A DNA stretch of 41,800 bases from Nitrospirota bacterium (GTDB lineage Bacteria; Nitrospirota; JACRHL01): assembly GCA_029881725.1 (NCBI GenBank), contig JAOUMB010000023.1:1-41800 (forward strand). Direction: 5' to 3'. The notes beneath the pieces were generated by a model. It ran no database searches. It was given only the letters and a program-made list of their open reading frames with translations, and was not told the origin of the DNA. This document shows positions 1 through 7,500 of this stretch, in pieces; position 1 is the stretch's first letter; every line of letters starts with the position of its first letter. Made by a program: the position numbers and the translations under genes.

Positions 1-362
1 AAGGCGTGCTGGACGCCCTGCTCATGGCCATATGGCGACGCAAGCCGAAGGCGCCGGTCATCGTCCACTCGGACCAGGGCTCACAGTATGGCAGTGACGA
101 CTGGGGCCGGCTGCTCAAGGCCCACGGCCTGGTCGCCAGCATGAGCCGTCGGGGCAACTGCTACGACAATGCCGTGGCCGAGTCGTTCTTCAGCTCTTTG
201 AAGAAGGAAAAGGTCCGGCGAAGGCTGTATCCCTCACGGGACGACGCCCGCGCCGAGATTTTCGACTACATCGAAGCCTTCTACAACCGGACCCGCCGAC
301 ACAGCCACCTCGGCCAGGTCAGCCCGGTTGATTTCGAACGGCTTCATGTGGAAGCTAGGTAG
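1..362 (+). CDS. IS3-family transposase OrfB, C-terminal part (5' truncated by window edge)
   Basis: This is the C-terminal part of an rve-type DDE integrase catalytic domain; the frame is open to the left edge. The motif HSDQGSQYGS carries the second catalytic Asp, and NAVAESFFSSLKKE carries the catalytic Glu. Both, with SRRGNCYDNA between them, are hallmarks of IS3-family OrfB. The end (YNRTRRHSHLGQVSPVDFE) is the usual IS3 finish, so the 3' end looks intact. In this family OrfB is normally made as an OrfAB frameshift fusion, and the first Asp and the frameshift site lie outside the window. Whether the copy is active cannot be judged. Confidence 0.93.
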   Translation, partial: GVLDALLMAIWRRKPKAPVIVHSDQGSQYGSDDWGRLLKAHGLVASMSRRGNCYDNAVAESFFSSLKKEKVRRRLYPSRDDARAEIFDYIEAFYNRTRRHSHLGQVSPVDFERLHVEAR

Positions 363-387
363 TGTCTACGAAACCGGGGGAAGTCCA
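1..387 (+). mobile_element. IS3-family insertion sequence, 3' end only
   Basis: The window opens inside an IS3-family element. It contains the end of the orfB transposase and, directly after the stop codon, a probable right terminal inverted repeat (363-387) that starts TGTCTACGAAACC and ends GGGGGAAGTCCA. IS3-family ends typically finish in CA, so I place the right end at 387. The left end lies outside the window, so the direct target repeat cannot be checked. The element lies just downstream of the tRNA terminator at 397-440, so it does not interrupt a visible gene. Confidence 0.8.
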
Positions 388-396
388 GTGTGGCAG

Positions 397-440
397 AAAA
401 AACAAAGGGGTTGCGCCTCTCAACGCAACCCCTTTGTTTT
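397..440 (-). terminator. Rho-independent terminator of the tRNA operon
   Basis: Read on the minus strand, a perfect GC-containing stem (core CAAAGGGGTTGCG at 403-415 paired with CGCAACCCCTTTG at 424-436) closes an 8-base loop and is followed by six T residues (402-397). It starts a few bases after the 3' end of tRNA-Lys, so it ends the Val-Arg-Lys tRNA transcript. It also shields that transcript from the neighbouring insertion sequence. Confidence 0.9.
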
Positions 441-443
441 AAA

Positions 444-519
<76 letters not shown>

Positions 520-539
520 AAATCCACCAAAATGCGATG

Positions 540-616
540 TGGCGCGCCTGAAGGGATTCGAACCCCTGACCTACGGAACCGGAATCCGTCGCTCTATCCA
601 GCTGAGCTACAGGCGC
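540..616 (-). tRNA. tRNA-Arg (CCG)
   Basis: A 77-base minus-strand cloverleaf. The acceptor stem GCGCCTG pairs with CAGGCGC, followed by discriminator G and an encoded CCA (542-540). The anticodon stem ACGGA/TCCGT holds the loop TTCCGGT, giving anticodon CCG (582-580) for the arginine codon CGG. The T-loop is GGTTCGAATCC. It is the middle gene of the cluster, 20 bases from tRNA-Lys. Confidence 0.96.
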
Positions 617-678
617 AGCAACCGATTCCGGCCGTTTATCCCCAGATCAGGGAACCCCGCGACCGGCGTCCGAAAGGG

Positions 679-754
679 TGGTGGACGATACTGGACTTGA
701 ACCAGTGACCCCTGCCGTGTGAAGGCAGTGCTCTACCAACTGAGCTAATCGTCC
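679..754 (-). tRNA. tRNA-Val (CAC)
   Basis: A 76-base minus-strand cloverleaf. The acceptor stem GGACGAT pairs with ATCGTCC, followed by discriminator A and an encoded CCA (681-679). The anticodon stem CTGCC/GGCAG holds the loop TTCACAC, giving anticodon CAC (721-719) for the valine codon GTG. It is the first gene of the cluster; 62 bases separate it from tRNA-Arg. Confidence 0.96.
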
Positions 755-775
755 GGCCCCTTCAAGGAACTGGGT

Positions 776-804
776 ATTTTACAGAATCACGCTGGGCAGG
801 GAAA
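776..804 (-). promoter_or_regulatory. Candidate promoter of the tRNA-Val-Arg-Lys operon
   Basis: On the minus strand a -10-like TAAAAT (781-776) lies 21 bases before the 5' end of tRNA-Val. A weak -35-like TTTCCC (804-799) sits 17 bases further upstream. The -10 is good and correctly placed; the -35 is poor. Confidence 0.4.
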
Positions 805-807
805 GTG

Positions 808-851
808 TTTTGTCTCCCGGATGCGCCGCCAGGCGCATCCGGGAGACAAAA
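808..851. repeat. Perfect 20-bp inverted repeat between the GltD-like gene and the tRNA cluster
   Basis: Arms TTTTGTCTCCCGGATGCGCC (808-827) and its exact complement (832-851) enclose the tetraloop GCCA. It lies 17 bases past the stop codon of the GltD-like gene and just upstream of the tRNA promoter, where a terminator is expected. The runs of T lie on the 5' side of the hairpin on either strand, so RNA from either strand ends in A rather than U. It is therefore not a canonical intrinsic terminator, though it may act as a transcript-stabilising or attenuating hairpin. Confidence 0.8.
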
Positions 852-868
852 ATCGCCGGGAAGCCGGC

Positions 869-2893
869 TTATTTGGTCTGGCCGGTGGGAATGATCGACG
901 GCAGCCGGCTCAGGAAACGTGAAAGGCCGCTCTCTTCCTTCGCCTGCTCCGGCTGGTCACCCGCGTAGACCAGTTCTTCGTCAAACTGGAACTTCTCCAT
1001 GGTGATGCAGCGGGTCGGGCAGCGCATGGCGCAGAGGCCGCAACGGATGCACAGGTGGCTGTCGAACAGCATGATGGCACCCTTTTCATTGGCCGCATCC
1101 GTCATCCCCGCGTCCGGTCCCATGCCGTGCACGAAGGCGTCCGGTGCCACGCCGAATACCGGCTCGGCACCCCGGGCCAGTTCCATGGCGTTTTCGGCCT
1201 GATCCACCGGTACCAGCTTGAGCACTTTCTCCGGGCACACATCCACGCAGCCGGAACAGGCGATGCAAAGCTCACCGTCCATGATCACGTTGATGTTGCA
1301 GCGCAGGCAGCGGTCCGCCTGGGCTTTGGCCTCGTCTTCCGGATAGCAGAAGTCCACCAGCGTGTTGGTGAACCGGCCCTGCTCGTCCTGGCGGTTTTCC
1401 AGCGGCAGGTGCGGCTCGGTCTTGCGTCCGATGGAAATGTAGCGGTCCACGGTTTCGTAGCGGGTCATCGGGCGCATCATCCCGTGGGGATGCACCTCGA
1501 TCTGCTTGCCCGAGAGGTGCTCGTGGATGGCGCGCGCCACCTTATGGCCGTGGGCCACGCCGTCGATGAACAGGCGCGGGCCGGTGGCGATGTCGCCGGT
1601 GATGTACACATCCTTGGCCGAGGTCTGGAAGGTCTTCGGGTCGCTCTTGATGACGCCCGGAGCTGCCTGCGCCACCTCGTCCTCGACCCCCTTCAGGAAG
1701 CCGGTATCGGCCATCTGACCGATGGCCAGAATTACCTCGTCGGTGTCGAACACCTGGTCGGTGCCCTCCACGAAGGACGGGGCAAAGCGGCCCTGGGCGT
1801 CGAAAATGGACGCCACCCGCTTGAACTCGATGCCGGTGAGGGTTCCATCGCTGCTGCGCACATACCGTTGCGGGCCCAGGTCGTTGTGGATGGAGATGCC
1901 CTCGTAGCGGGACTCGATGCGCTCATACTCGGAACCGCGCATGCCGTCTTCCGGCTCCAGACACACCACCTGCACCTTGGTGGCGCCCTGACGCAGGGCG
2001 GTGCGGGCACAGTCCATGGCCACGTCGCCGCCGCCGATGACGATCACACGTCCCTTGTGGGGGATCTTTTCGCCAAAATTGCTGCGCCGCAGGTAGTCGA
2101 TGCCCTCGATGATGCCGGGGCCCTCGTGGCCCGGAATGGGAATCCGCCGCGCCAGTTGCAGACCCGCGGCGATCACGATCGCCTTGTACCCCTCGGCACG
2201 CAGGTCGGGGATGGTCTTGTCGGTGCCAATGGATACGCCGTACTGCACGTCGATGCCCATGTCGGCAATGCCGTCCACCTCGGCGTAGACCGCGCGGCGA
2301 TCCAGACGGAACACCGGCACGCCCTGCGACAACATGCCGCCAGCGCCCACCTTGGGCTGTTTTTCAAATACGGTGACCTGATAGCCGAACAGGTTCAGGT
2401 CGTGGGCGGTGGTCATGCCCGACACGCCGGAGCCGATTACCGCCACCTTGGGGCCGGTGTTGCGGCTGTTGCGGTCGAGAACGCCTGTGGTGCCCATCAG
2501 CCGCTTGATGTTGCTGATGTCGAACTGGTGGCGCGAGTCGGCCTCGAAGGTGCCCATGAGCACATCTTCCAGCACCCGGTTCTTCCGGTCCGGGCTTTCC
2601 GGCCCGAACTGCTCGCACACGAAGCGCTTGAGCGCCCGGATCGCCACCGGCTTGTCCAGCTTGCCACGGCGGCAGGCCGCCTCGCACGGGGCACCGCACA
2701 CCCGCCCGCAAATGGATGCAAACGGGTTCGGTTCCCGGGCGATGCGGTAGGCGTCTTCATAACGCCCCTCGCCGATGGCGACGATGTAGCCGCGCGCGTC
2801 CGTATTCACCGGGCACGCGTACTGGCACTCCACCGTCTCCTGGAAGTGTTCGTAGTCCTGATTGATGACCTTCAGGGGATTCGGCTGAATCAT
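869..2893 (-). CDS. GltD-like FAD/NAD(P) oxidoreductase with N- and C-terminal 4Fe-4S motifs
   Basis: A 674-residue cytosolic flavoprotein related to the glutamate synthase small subunit. The N-terminus has cluster-binding cysteines (C23, C27, then C62, C66, C70, C74 in CGRVCGAPCEAAC), as in the GltD/dihydropyrimidine dehydrogenase N-terminal domain. An FAD-binding GSGVSG motif lies near 154-159 and an NAD(P)-binding GGGDVA motif near 287-292. The C-terminus adds ferredoxin-like motifs: CIACSGCVDVC (543-553), CIRCGLCAMRC (615-625) and a CLRC pair at 529-532. Normal GltD is about 470 residues and lacks this tail. The ATG at 2893 follows GGAGG at 8 bases; the frame stays open upstream to 2977 without a comparable site. 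No large glutamate synthase subunit is nearby, so it more likely passes electrons between NAD(P)H and another Fe-S partner. The substrate is unknown. Confidence 0.88.
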   Translation of the reverse strand: MIQPNPLKVINQDYEHFQETVECQYACPVNTDARGYIVAIGEGRYEDAYRIAREPNPFASICGRVCGAPCEAACRRGKLDKPVAIRALKRFVCEQFGPESPDRKNRVLEDVLMGTFEADSRHQFDISNIKRLMGTTGVLDRNSRNTGPKVAVIGSGVSGMTTAHDLNLFGYQVTVFEKQPKVGAGGMLSQGVPVFRLDRRAVYAEVDGIADMGIDVQYGVSIGTDKTIPDLRAEGYKAIVIAAGLQLARRIPIPGHEGPGIIEGIDYLRRSNFGEKIPHKGRVIVIGGGDVAMDCARTALRQGATKVQVVCLEPEDGMRGSEYERIESRYEGISIHNDLGPQRYVRSSDGTLTGIEFKRVASIFDAQGRFAPSFVEGTDQVFDTDEVILAIGQMADTGFLKGVEDEVAQAAPGVIKSDPKTFQTSAKDVYITGDIATGPRLFIDGVAHGHKVARAIHEHLSGKQIEVHPHGMMRPMTRYETVDRYISIGRKTEPHLPLENRQDEQGRFTNTLVDFCYPEDEAKAQADRCLRCNINVIMDGELCIACSGCVDVCPEKVLKLVPVDQAENAMELARGAEPVFGVAPDAFVHGMGPDAGMTDAANEKGAIMLFDSHLCIRCGLCAMRCPTRCITMEKFQFDEELVYAGDQPEQAKEESGLSRFLSRLPSIIPTGQTK

Positions 2894-2967
2894 CCGGGCC
2901 GCCTCCACAAAAACGCTAATGGATCCCTCAAGCGGTATTGCACACCAGCTTCCCGCCGGGACCGCAG

Positions 2968-3018
2968 TTGATATCAAAAGGGGGCTTCGCCGATTATGAC
3001 ATATGTCATGGGGCGAAG
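2968..3018. promoter_or_regulatory. Nested palindromes in the divergent promoter region
   Basis: Two palindromes lie between the divergent GltD-like and ABC genes. One is TTGATATCAA (2968-2977). The other is a 14-base perfect palindrome, ATGACATATGTCAT (2996-3009), flanked by outer arms CTTCGCC (2985-2991) and GGCGAAG (3012-3018). They look like regulator-binding sites, but I cannot name the protein. The half-sites TTGAT/ATCAA resemble FNR/CRP half-sites but lack the usual 4-base spacer. Confidence 0.45.
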
Positions 3019-3040
3019 TGAAATACCCGCCCCCGGGTTT

Positions 3041-3070
3041 TTGGTGTGGGCACCAACCGCCCTGTATTTA
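3041..3070 (+). promoter_or_regulatory. Candidate promoter of the ABC exporter operon
   Basis: TTGGTG (3041-3046) and TATTTA (3065-3070) are spaced by 18 bases and lie about 80 bases before the ABC ATPase start. The -35 is one arm of a small palindrome, TTGGTG-TGGG-CACCAA (3041-3056), which could be an operator. Confidence 0.35.
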
Positions 3071-3148
3071 AAGGGCTGCGCGGACGTCCGGGGGTGGAGT
3101 AAGATGCTCGGATAAATTTTGTCCCCGAAAGGCGTTTCCCTTCCCCTC

Positions 3149-3910
3149 ATGACCACGGCTCCCGATCTTTCCGCCCCGGCTGTGGAGGCCCGTAACCTCC
3201 ATAAGCGCTTTGGGGACTTTGTGGCGGTGAATGACCTGTCGTTCACCATTGGCGCCGGGGAGGTGTACGGCCTTCTGGGGGCCAACGGGGCGGGCAAGAC
3301 CACCACCATCTCTATGTTGCTGGATCTGGTCACCCCCACCAGCGGCCAGGTGCGGGTGCTGGGGCACCAATACCCCAAGGGGCGGCAGGAGATCCTGTCG
3401 CAGGTGAATTTTTCATCCACCTATGTGTCGCTGCCGTTGCGGCTTACCGTGTGGGAAAACATGCGGGTGTTCGCTGCCCTGTACGGGGTGCCCAATCCGA
3501 AACAACGGATTCTCGAACTGCTGGAACGGTTCGAGATTGTGGAAACCCTGAAAAAGCCGGTGGGGGACCTCTCCTCCGGGCAGAAAACCCGGGTCTATCT
3601 GGCCAAGGCCCTGCTCAACCGGCCCAAGGTGTTGTTTCTGGACGAGCCGACCGCCAGCCTGGACCCGGACATGGCCGACAAGACCCGTCAGGTGATTCGC
3701 GAGATTCAAAAGGAATACGGCACCGCGGTGTTGATCACCTCCCACAACATGGCCGAGATGGAATCCCTCTGCCAGCGCATCCTGTTCATCGCCCGGGGCA
3801 AAAAGCTGATGGAGGGGACTCCCAAGCAGATTGTTGATCATTACGGGCGCTCCAATCTGGAGGAGGTGTTCATCCAGGTGGCGCGGGACCAGGGGGGGGC
3901 GGGCGCATGA
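3149..3910 (+). CDS. ABC-2 type transporter, ATP-binding subunit
   Basis: A soluble ATPase of about 253 residues that energises the membrane subunit encoded next. The Walker A motif is GANGAGKT, the ABC signature is SSGQKTR, Walker B is VLFLDEP with TASLD, and the H-loop is TSHNMAE. This pattern fits the drug/polysaccharide exporter (DrrA/NodI/CcmA-like) group. I start at the ATG at 3149; an in-frame TTG at 3119 would add ten residues, and neither has a strong ribosome site. The stop codon overlaps the next start by 4 bases. The substrate cannot be predicted. Confidence 0.92.
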   Translation: MTTAPDLSAPAVEARNLHKRFGDFVAVNDLSFTIGAGEVYGLLGANGAGKTTTISMLLDLVTPTSGQVRVLGHQYPKGRQEILSQVNFSSTYVSLPLRLTVWENMRVFAALYGVPNPKQRILELLERFEIVETLKKPVGDLSSGQKTRVYLAKALLNRPKVLFLDEPTASLDPDMADKTRQVIREIQKEYGTAVLITSHNMAEMESLCQRILFIARGKKLMEGTPKQIVDHYGRSNLEEVFIQVARDQGGAGA

Positions 3911-4698
3911 TGATGCAACGCATTTACGGCCTGACCCTGCGCTACATCTATTTGTACCGGGGTTCCCTGCCACGCATGCTGGAGCAACTCTATTGGCCGG
4001 TGATGGATTTGCTGGTGTGGGGGTTCGTGACCATCTATCTGCGCCAGTTCGAGGGGCAGCTTCCCAATTTTCTGGCCTATTTTCTTGGCGGGCTGGTGCT
4101 GTGGGACATCCTGTTCCGCTCCCAGGTAGGGGTGAGTGTGGCCTATCTGGAGGAGGTGTGGTCGCGTAATCTGCTCAACCTGTTTGTCAGCCCCCTCCGG
4201 CCCATCGAATTGATTGCGGCGGCCATGACGTTTTCGGTGGCGCGGGTGGCGTTCACCGCCAGTGTGTCGGTGAGCATTGCGTGGCTGGCCTACGATTTCA
4301 ATACCTTCATCATGGGGACTTGGCTGGCGGCCTTTGTGGGGGCGCTGATTGTGATGGGATGGGGGATGGGCATCGTGATCTCCGCGCTCATTATGCGCTT
4401 CGGGCAGGGGGCGGAGTCGCTGGCCTGGGGGCTGATTTTTCTGATTCAGCCGGTGGCGGCGGTGTTTTATCCGGTGAGTGTGCTGCCGGAGCCGTTGCAA
4501 CTGGTGGCGTGGATGATTCCGGCCTCGCACGTGTTTGAGGGCATGCGCCAGGTGTTGAATGGCGGCCCGTCACCCACGGAACATCTGGCCTGGGCGTTCG
4601 GATTGGGCGCGGTCTACTTTGCGGCGGGGCTTACGTTTTTCTATGCCATTCTGCGCGAAGCCAAGCGGGCGGGGCGGTTACTGCGGGTGGGGGAGTAG
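3907..4698 (+). CDS. ABC-2 type transporter, permease subunit
   Basis: A 263-residue integral membrane protein with about six hydrophobic segments; it begins MMMQRIYGLTLRYIYLYRGS. The organisation matches ABC2_membrane (DrrB/NodJ-type) exporters, which dimerise and pair with the ATPase encoded just before it. The late motif IQPVAAVFYPVSVLP is typical of the family. The start overlaps the ATPase stop (ATGA), indicating translational coupling. There is no outer-membrane or adaptor gene nearby, so inner-membrane export is the simplest role; a drug, lipid or saccharide substrate is possible. Confidence 0.9.
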   Translation: MMMQRIYGLTLRYIYLYRGSLPRMLEQLYWPVMDLLVWGFVTIYLRQFEGQLPNFLAYFLGGLVLWDILFRSQVGVSVAYLEEVWSRNLLNLFVSPLRPIELIAAAMTFSVARVAFTASVSVSIAWLAYDFNTFIMGTWLAAFVGALIVMGWGMGIVISALIMRFGQGAESLAWGLIFLIQPVAAVFYPVSVLPEPLQLVAWMIPASHVFEGMRQVLNGGPSPTEHLAWAFGLGAVYFAAGLTFFYAILREAKRAGRLLRVGE

Positions 4699-4722
4699 CG
4701 GGGTTCCTGCTCAGAGATCGGA

Positions 4723-4914
4723 TCAGAACAAGCCGATAAACAGCAGAACGGCCAGATCGATCAGAAAATGGAGAAAGGAATAGGGTTCATCACGTGACGG
4801 ACTCGTAGTGAGTACGCGCCAGTGGAAAAGGGGCCAGAGAAGCAGAAGAAATATCAGGATGGTGACGCTCAGGCCGAGCAATAGCAGTTCGATGTCGTTC
4901 AGGTTGGGTAGCAT
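4723..4914 (-). CDS. Small membrane protein, 63 residues, unknown
   Basis: An unrecognised short frame with two clear hydrophobic stretches, about residues 8-28 (LLLLGLSVTILIFLLLLWPL) and 47-63 (FLHFLIDLAVLLFIGLF), joined by a charged loop that includes SPSRDEP. It lies 56 bases downstream of maf on the same strand and may be the last gene of that operon. There is no strong ribosome-binding site before the ATG at 4914, so it could be spurious. The hydrophobic pattern argues for a real small membrane protein. Confidence 0.5.
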   Translation of the reverse strand: MLPNLNDIELLLLGLSVTILIFLLLLWPLFHWRVLTTSPSRDEPYSFLHFLIDLAVLLFIGLF

Positions 4915-4970
4915 GGCCGTGGGTGTCCACTACTCATTTCGGATGGATGAGCGGTGCACCCGGTTGTTGG

Positions 4971-5531
4971 TTAATCCATCTTCACCAGCGCCTGATACAA
5001 ACGACACAGGGGCAGCCCTACCACTGTAAAATAATCTCCGGTCACTCCCTCCACGAACACCGCTCCCCTTTCCTGAATACCGTAGGCGCCGGCTTTGTCC
5101 ATGGGCTCGCCAGTGGCTACGTAGGCGGCGATTTCGGCCTCGGTCATGGGGCGGAAGCGCACGGTGGTGGAGGGAGCCTCCACCACTTCACGGCCATCCG
5201 CAAAGATTACCGCAAAGGCGGTCACCACCCGGTGTTCACGGCCCGACAGGCGGGCCAGCATGGCGCGCGCCTCGTTCTGGTCCTTGGGCTTGCCGAGAAT
5301 ATCTCCATCGATCACCACCAGCGTGTCGCACCCCACCACCACTCCGTGCGGGTTCTGCGGGCGGGCGGCGCGTGCCTTGTCCAATGCCAGACGGCGGGCG
5401 GCGGAGTCGGCGTCTTCGCCGGGTTGCACGGTCTCGTCCGTGTCCACCGAGGTGACCGTAAACGGAAACCCCATGTGACTGAACAACTCCCGGCGGCGGG
5501 GGCTGGCGGAGGCCAGCAGGATCGGCGTCAT
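4971..5531 (-). CDS. maf: Maf family nucleoside triphosphate pyrophosphatase
   Basis: A 186-residue cytosolic protein with the Maf fold. It starts with the family signature LLASASPRRRELF, and has DTDE, GCDTLVV and GKPKDQNEA motifs. GEPMDKAGAYGIQ matches the dTTP/UTP pyrophosphatase (YhdE) type. Family members hydrolyse non-canonical or pyrimidine nucleoside triphosphates to monophosphates and affect septum formation. The ATG overlaps the rluD stop by 4 bases, making it the last strongly supported gene of the ileS operon. Confidence 0.95.
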   Translation of the reverse strand: MTPILLASASPRRRELFSHMGFPFTVTSVDTDETVQPGEDADSAARRLALDKARAARPQNPHGVVVGCDTLVVIDGDILGKPKDQNEARAMLARLSGREHRVVTAFAVIFADGREVVEAPSTTVRFRPMTEAEIAAYVATGEPMDKAGAYGIQERGAVFVEGVTGDYFTVVGLPLCRLYQALVKMD

Positions 5532-6502
5532 GCGGAGCGCTCCCGCAGGGTGTTCAGAAGGGTCACGAAGTCGTCCGGAAGCGGCGCTTCGAAGGTCATC
5601 TTCTCGCCGCTGACCGGGTGAATCAGGGTTAGCCGCGCCGCGTGCAGCATCAGGCGGGGAACGGTGAGTCCCGCCGGGTGGGCCCGTTTGGCGCCGTAGA
5701 CCGGATCCCCCAGCACCGGGGTCTTCTGGTGGGTCAGGTGCACGCGGATTTGATGGGTGCGCCCGGTTTCCAGCTTCAATTCGACCAGAGCGGCACTCGC
5801 CGTGGGATGCGGAAACGGCTCCAGGGTGCGGTAATGGGTGACCGCGTGGCGCGTCTGGTCGCTGTGGGGGCTGATGCGCTTGCGGTCCTTGCGGTCCCGG
5901 CCGATGGCCAGGTTGATGGTGCCTTGGGCCGGTTTCGGGATGCCCGCCGTCAGCGCCTGATAGCGGCGTCCCATCTCGCGGCGCTTGAGCTGGGCGGAAA
6001 GGTGTTGATGGGCCTGATCGGTCTTGGCCACCACCAGCAGGCCCGAGGTGTCCCGGTCCAGCCGGTGCACGATGCCGGGGCGCTCCCGTCCGCCGATGCC
6101 GGAAAGCCCTTTCAGGTGATGCAGCAGGGCGTGCACCAGCGTGCCTTCCCAGTTGCCTGGTGCTGGGTGCACCACCATGCCCGGCGGCTTGTTGATGACC
6201 GCCAGATGAGCGTCCTCGAACACGATGTCCAGCGGGATGTCTTCCGGGGTCAGTTCCAGCGGTTCCGGCTTCGGGATGTTGGCGGACACCACATCGCCGG
6301 GGTGCAGCCGATGGTTGCTTTTGACCGTTTGCCCGTTGACGGTGAGCAGTTCGGCCTCAATCAGGCGCTGGGCCTGGGCACGGGACGGAACCAGCCCGTT
6401 GGCCGCCGCCCAGACGTCGATGCGGCCCGGGTCTGCTCCGGGGGGGACGGTGCGGGTGAGCGGCGTGTCGCTCAGGGGGAGGCCGGCTCCGGTTGCAGGC
6501 AA
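5528..6502 (-). CDS. rluD: RluD-type 23S rRNA pseudouridine synthase
   Basis: This enzyme isomerises specific uridines of large-subunit rRNA to pseudouridine. An N-terminal S4-like RNA-binding part (SRAQAQRLIEAELLTVNG) precedes the catalytic domain, which carries the conserved Asp in GIVHRLDRDTSGLLVVAKT and the ending LETGRTHQIRVHL. RluD is more likely than RluC because of its length and S4 region. No in-frame ATG exists at the right place. The TTG at 6502 gives 324 residues, close to E. coli RluD (326) and overlaps the TPR gene by 31 bases. A CTG at 6475 overlapping its stop is the alternative. The frame stays open as far as 7012, but that part is only the shadow of the TPR gene. Confidence 0.9.
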   Translation of the reverse strand: MPATGAGLPLSDTPLTRTVPPGADPGRIDVWAAANGLVPSRAQAQRLIEAELLTVNGQTVKSNHRLHPGDVVSANIPKPEPLELTPEDIPLDIVFEDAHLAVINKPPGMVVHPAPGNWEGTLVHALLHHLKGLSGIGGRERPGIVHRLDRDTSGLLVVAKTDQAHQHLSAQLKRREMGRRYQALTAGIPKPAQGTINLAIGRDRKDRKRISPHSDQTRHAVTHYRTLEPFPHPTASAALVELKLETGRTHQIRVHLTHQKTPVLGDPVYGAKRAHPAGLTVPRLMLHAARLTLIHPVSGEKMTFEAPLPDDFVTLLNTLRERSA

Positions 6503-7500
6503 TGGTCGCACGGGGAGATGGCCCGGGTGAGTGCGTGCAGGTAGTGTTTGTTGCCGGGAGCTCCGTCCATCGGGGTGCAGCAACTGGCCACCTCGTCGGC
6601 GATTTGTTGCCGGCGCTCCGCTTCCTGCGTCAGCCGGGGGTGTTGTGGGCAGAGGCGCTCCGCCTCGTCCCAGTGGCACAGGGCGGCACGGGTTTCGCCC
6701 AGCCCGGCCAGCAGGTCTGCAAGGTCCAGGTGGGCCAGCACGTTGTTGGGGTTGGCCAGCACGGCGCGGGTCAGGTGGGCGCGGGCACGGCCGTTGTCCC
6801 GATCCTGAAGCGCCATGCGTCCCAGCATGCGCAGGGGTTCGTCCGCGTTGGGGGCCAGGGCGATGGCCCGCTCCCAGGCGGAGGTGGCCGCCAGTTTCCG
6901 CCCTTGGTGGTGGTGGATGCGGCCCAGCATCACATAGGCATTCACGTTGTCCGGGTGATCCAGGGTGATGTCCCCGTACATGATCCGCGCCTCGTCCAGC
7001 CGCCCCATGCACAGCAGGATCTGGGCCTTGATCTCCCGCGCCATGAGGTGTTCCGGGTCGGCCTTGATGGCCTGATCCAGGTAAGACACCGCCAGTTCGT
7101 GCTGGGAGATTCGTTCGTAGGCCAGTCCGGTGTGGAACAGCAGGTCGGGATCCTGTGCCTTGTCGGCCAGCAACAGGGTGTAAAGGGCCAGCGCGCCGGG
7201 GGCGTCGCCCCGGGTAAGGCGCAGGTTGCCCTTGAGCAGATAAAGTTCCCGCTGGGCGGGGGTGAAGGGGCAGGCGCTGTCCGGGTCGGGCATCTCGCTG
7301 AGGGCAAAGGCCCGGTCGATGACCTCCTCGGCCAGTTCAAAGCGCCCCTGTTCCATGTAGATGGTGGCCAGTTGCGCGGCGGTTGCCGCCATTTCCGGGC
7401 GCCGCTCCAGGTCGCACGCCAGCAGGTTTACGGCTTTCAGCCAGTTTCCCTGCATCAGGGCCATGCGGGCGCGTTCCAGGGTGCGGCGGGCGATTTTCAT
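6472..7500 (-). CDS. Tetratricopeptide repeat protein
   Basis: A 342-residue protein made mostly of TPR helices, with repeats visible around LFHTGLAYERISQHELAVSY, AYVMLGRIHHHQGRKLAA and VLAHLDLADLLAGLGETRAA. It resembles the LapB/YciM layout (N-terminal region, then about nine TPRs). Three C-terminal cysteines (CCTPMDG, then CDHC) could hold a small metal site, as LapB's rubredoxin-like domain does, but the four-cysteine knuckle pair is not complete. It lies between lspA (4-base overlap, ATGA) and rluD. I infer a role in envelope assembly or protein-protein scaffolding. The ATG at 7500 is preferred over an upstream ATG at 7587 because of the lspA overlap. Confidence 0.8.
   Translation of the reverse strand: MKIARRTLERARMALMQGNWLKAVNLLACDLERRPEMAATAAQLATIYMEQGRFELAEEVIDRAFALSEMPDPDSACPFTPAQRELYLLKGNLRLTRGDAPGALALYTLLLADKAQDPDLLFHTGLAYERISQHELAVSYLDQAIKADPEHLMAREIKAQILLCMGRLDEARIMYGDITLDHPDNVNAYVMLGRIHHHQGRKLAATSAWERAIALAPNADEPLRMLGRMALQDRDNGRARAHLTRAVLANPNNVLAHLDLADLLAGLGETRAALCHWDEAERLCPQHPRLTQEAERRQQIADEVASCCTPMDGAPGNKHYLHALTRAISPCDHCLQPEPASP

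Noticed and set aside
1055-2971. Open frame of 638 codons on the plus strand opposite the GltD-like gene
   Set aside because: It is antisense to a well-supported gene. Its His/Val/Ala/Gly-rich translation lacks any motif, as expected of GC-rich shadow frames.
2968-2977. FNR/CRP box
   Set aside because: TTGAT and ATCAA half-sites abut without the 4-base (FNR) or 6-base (CRP) spacer, so it is reported only as a palindrome.
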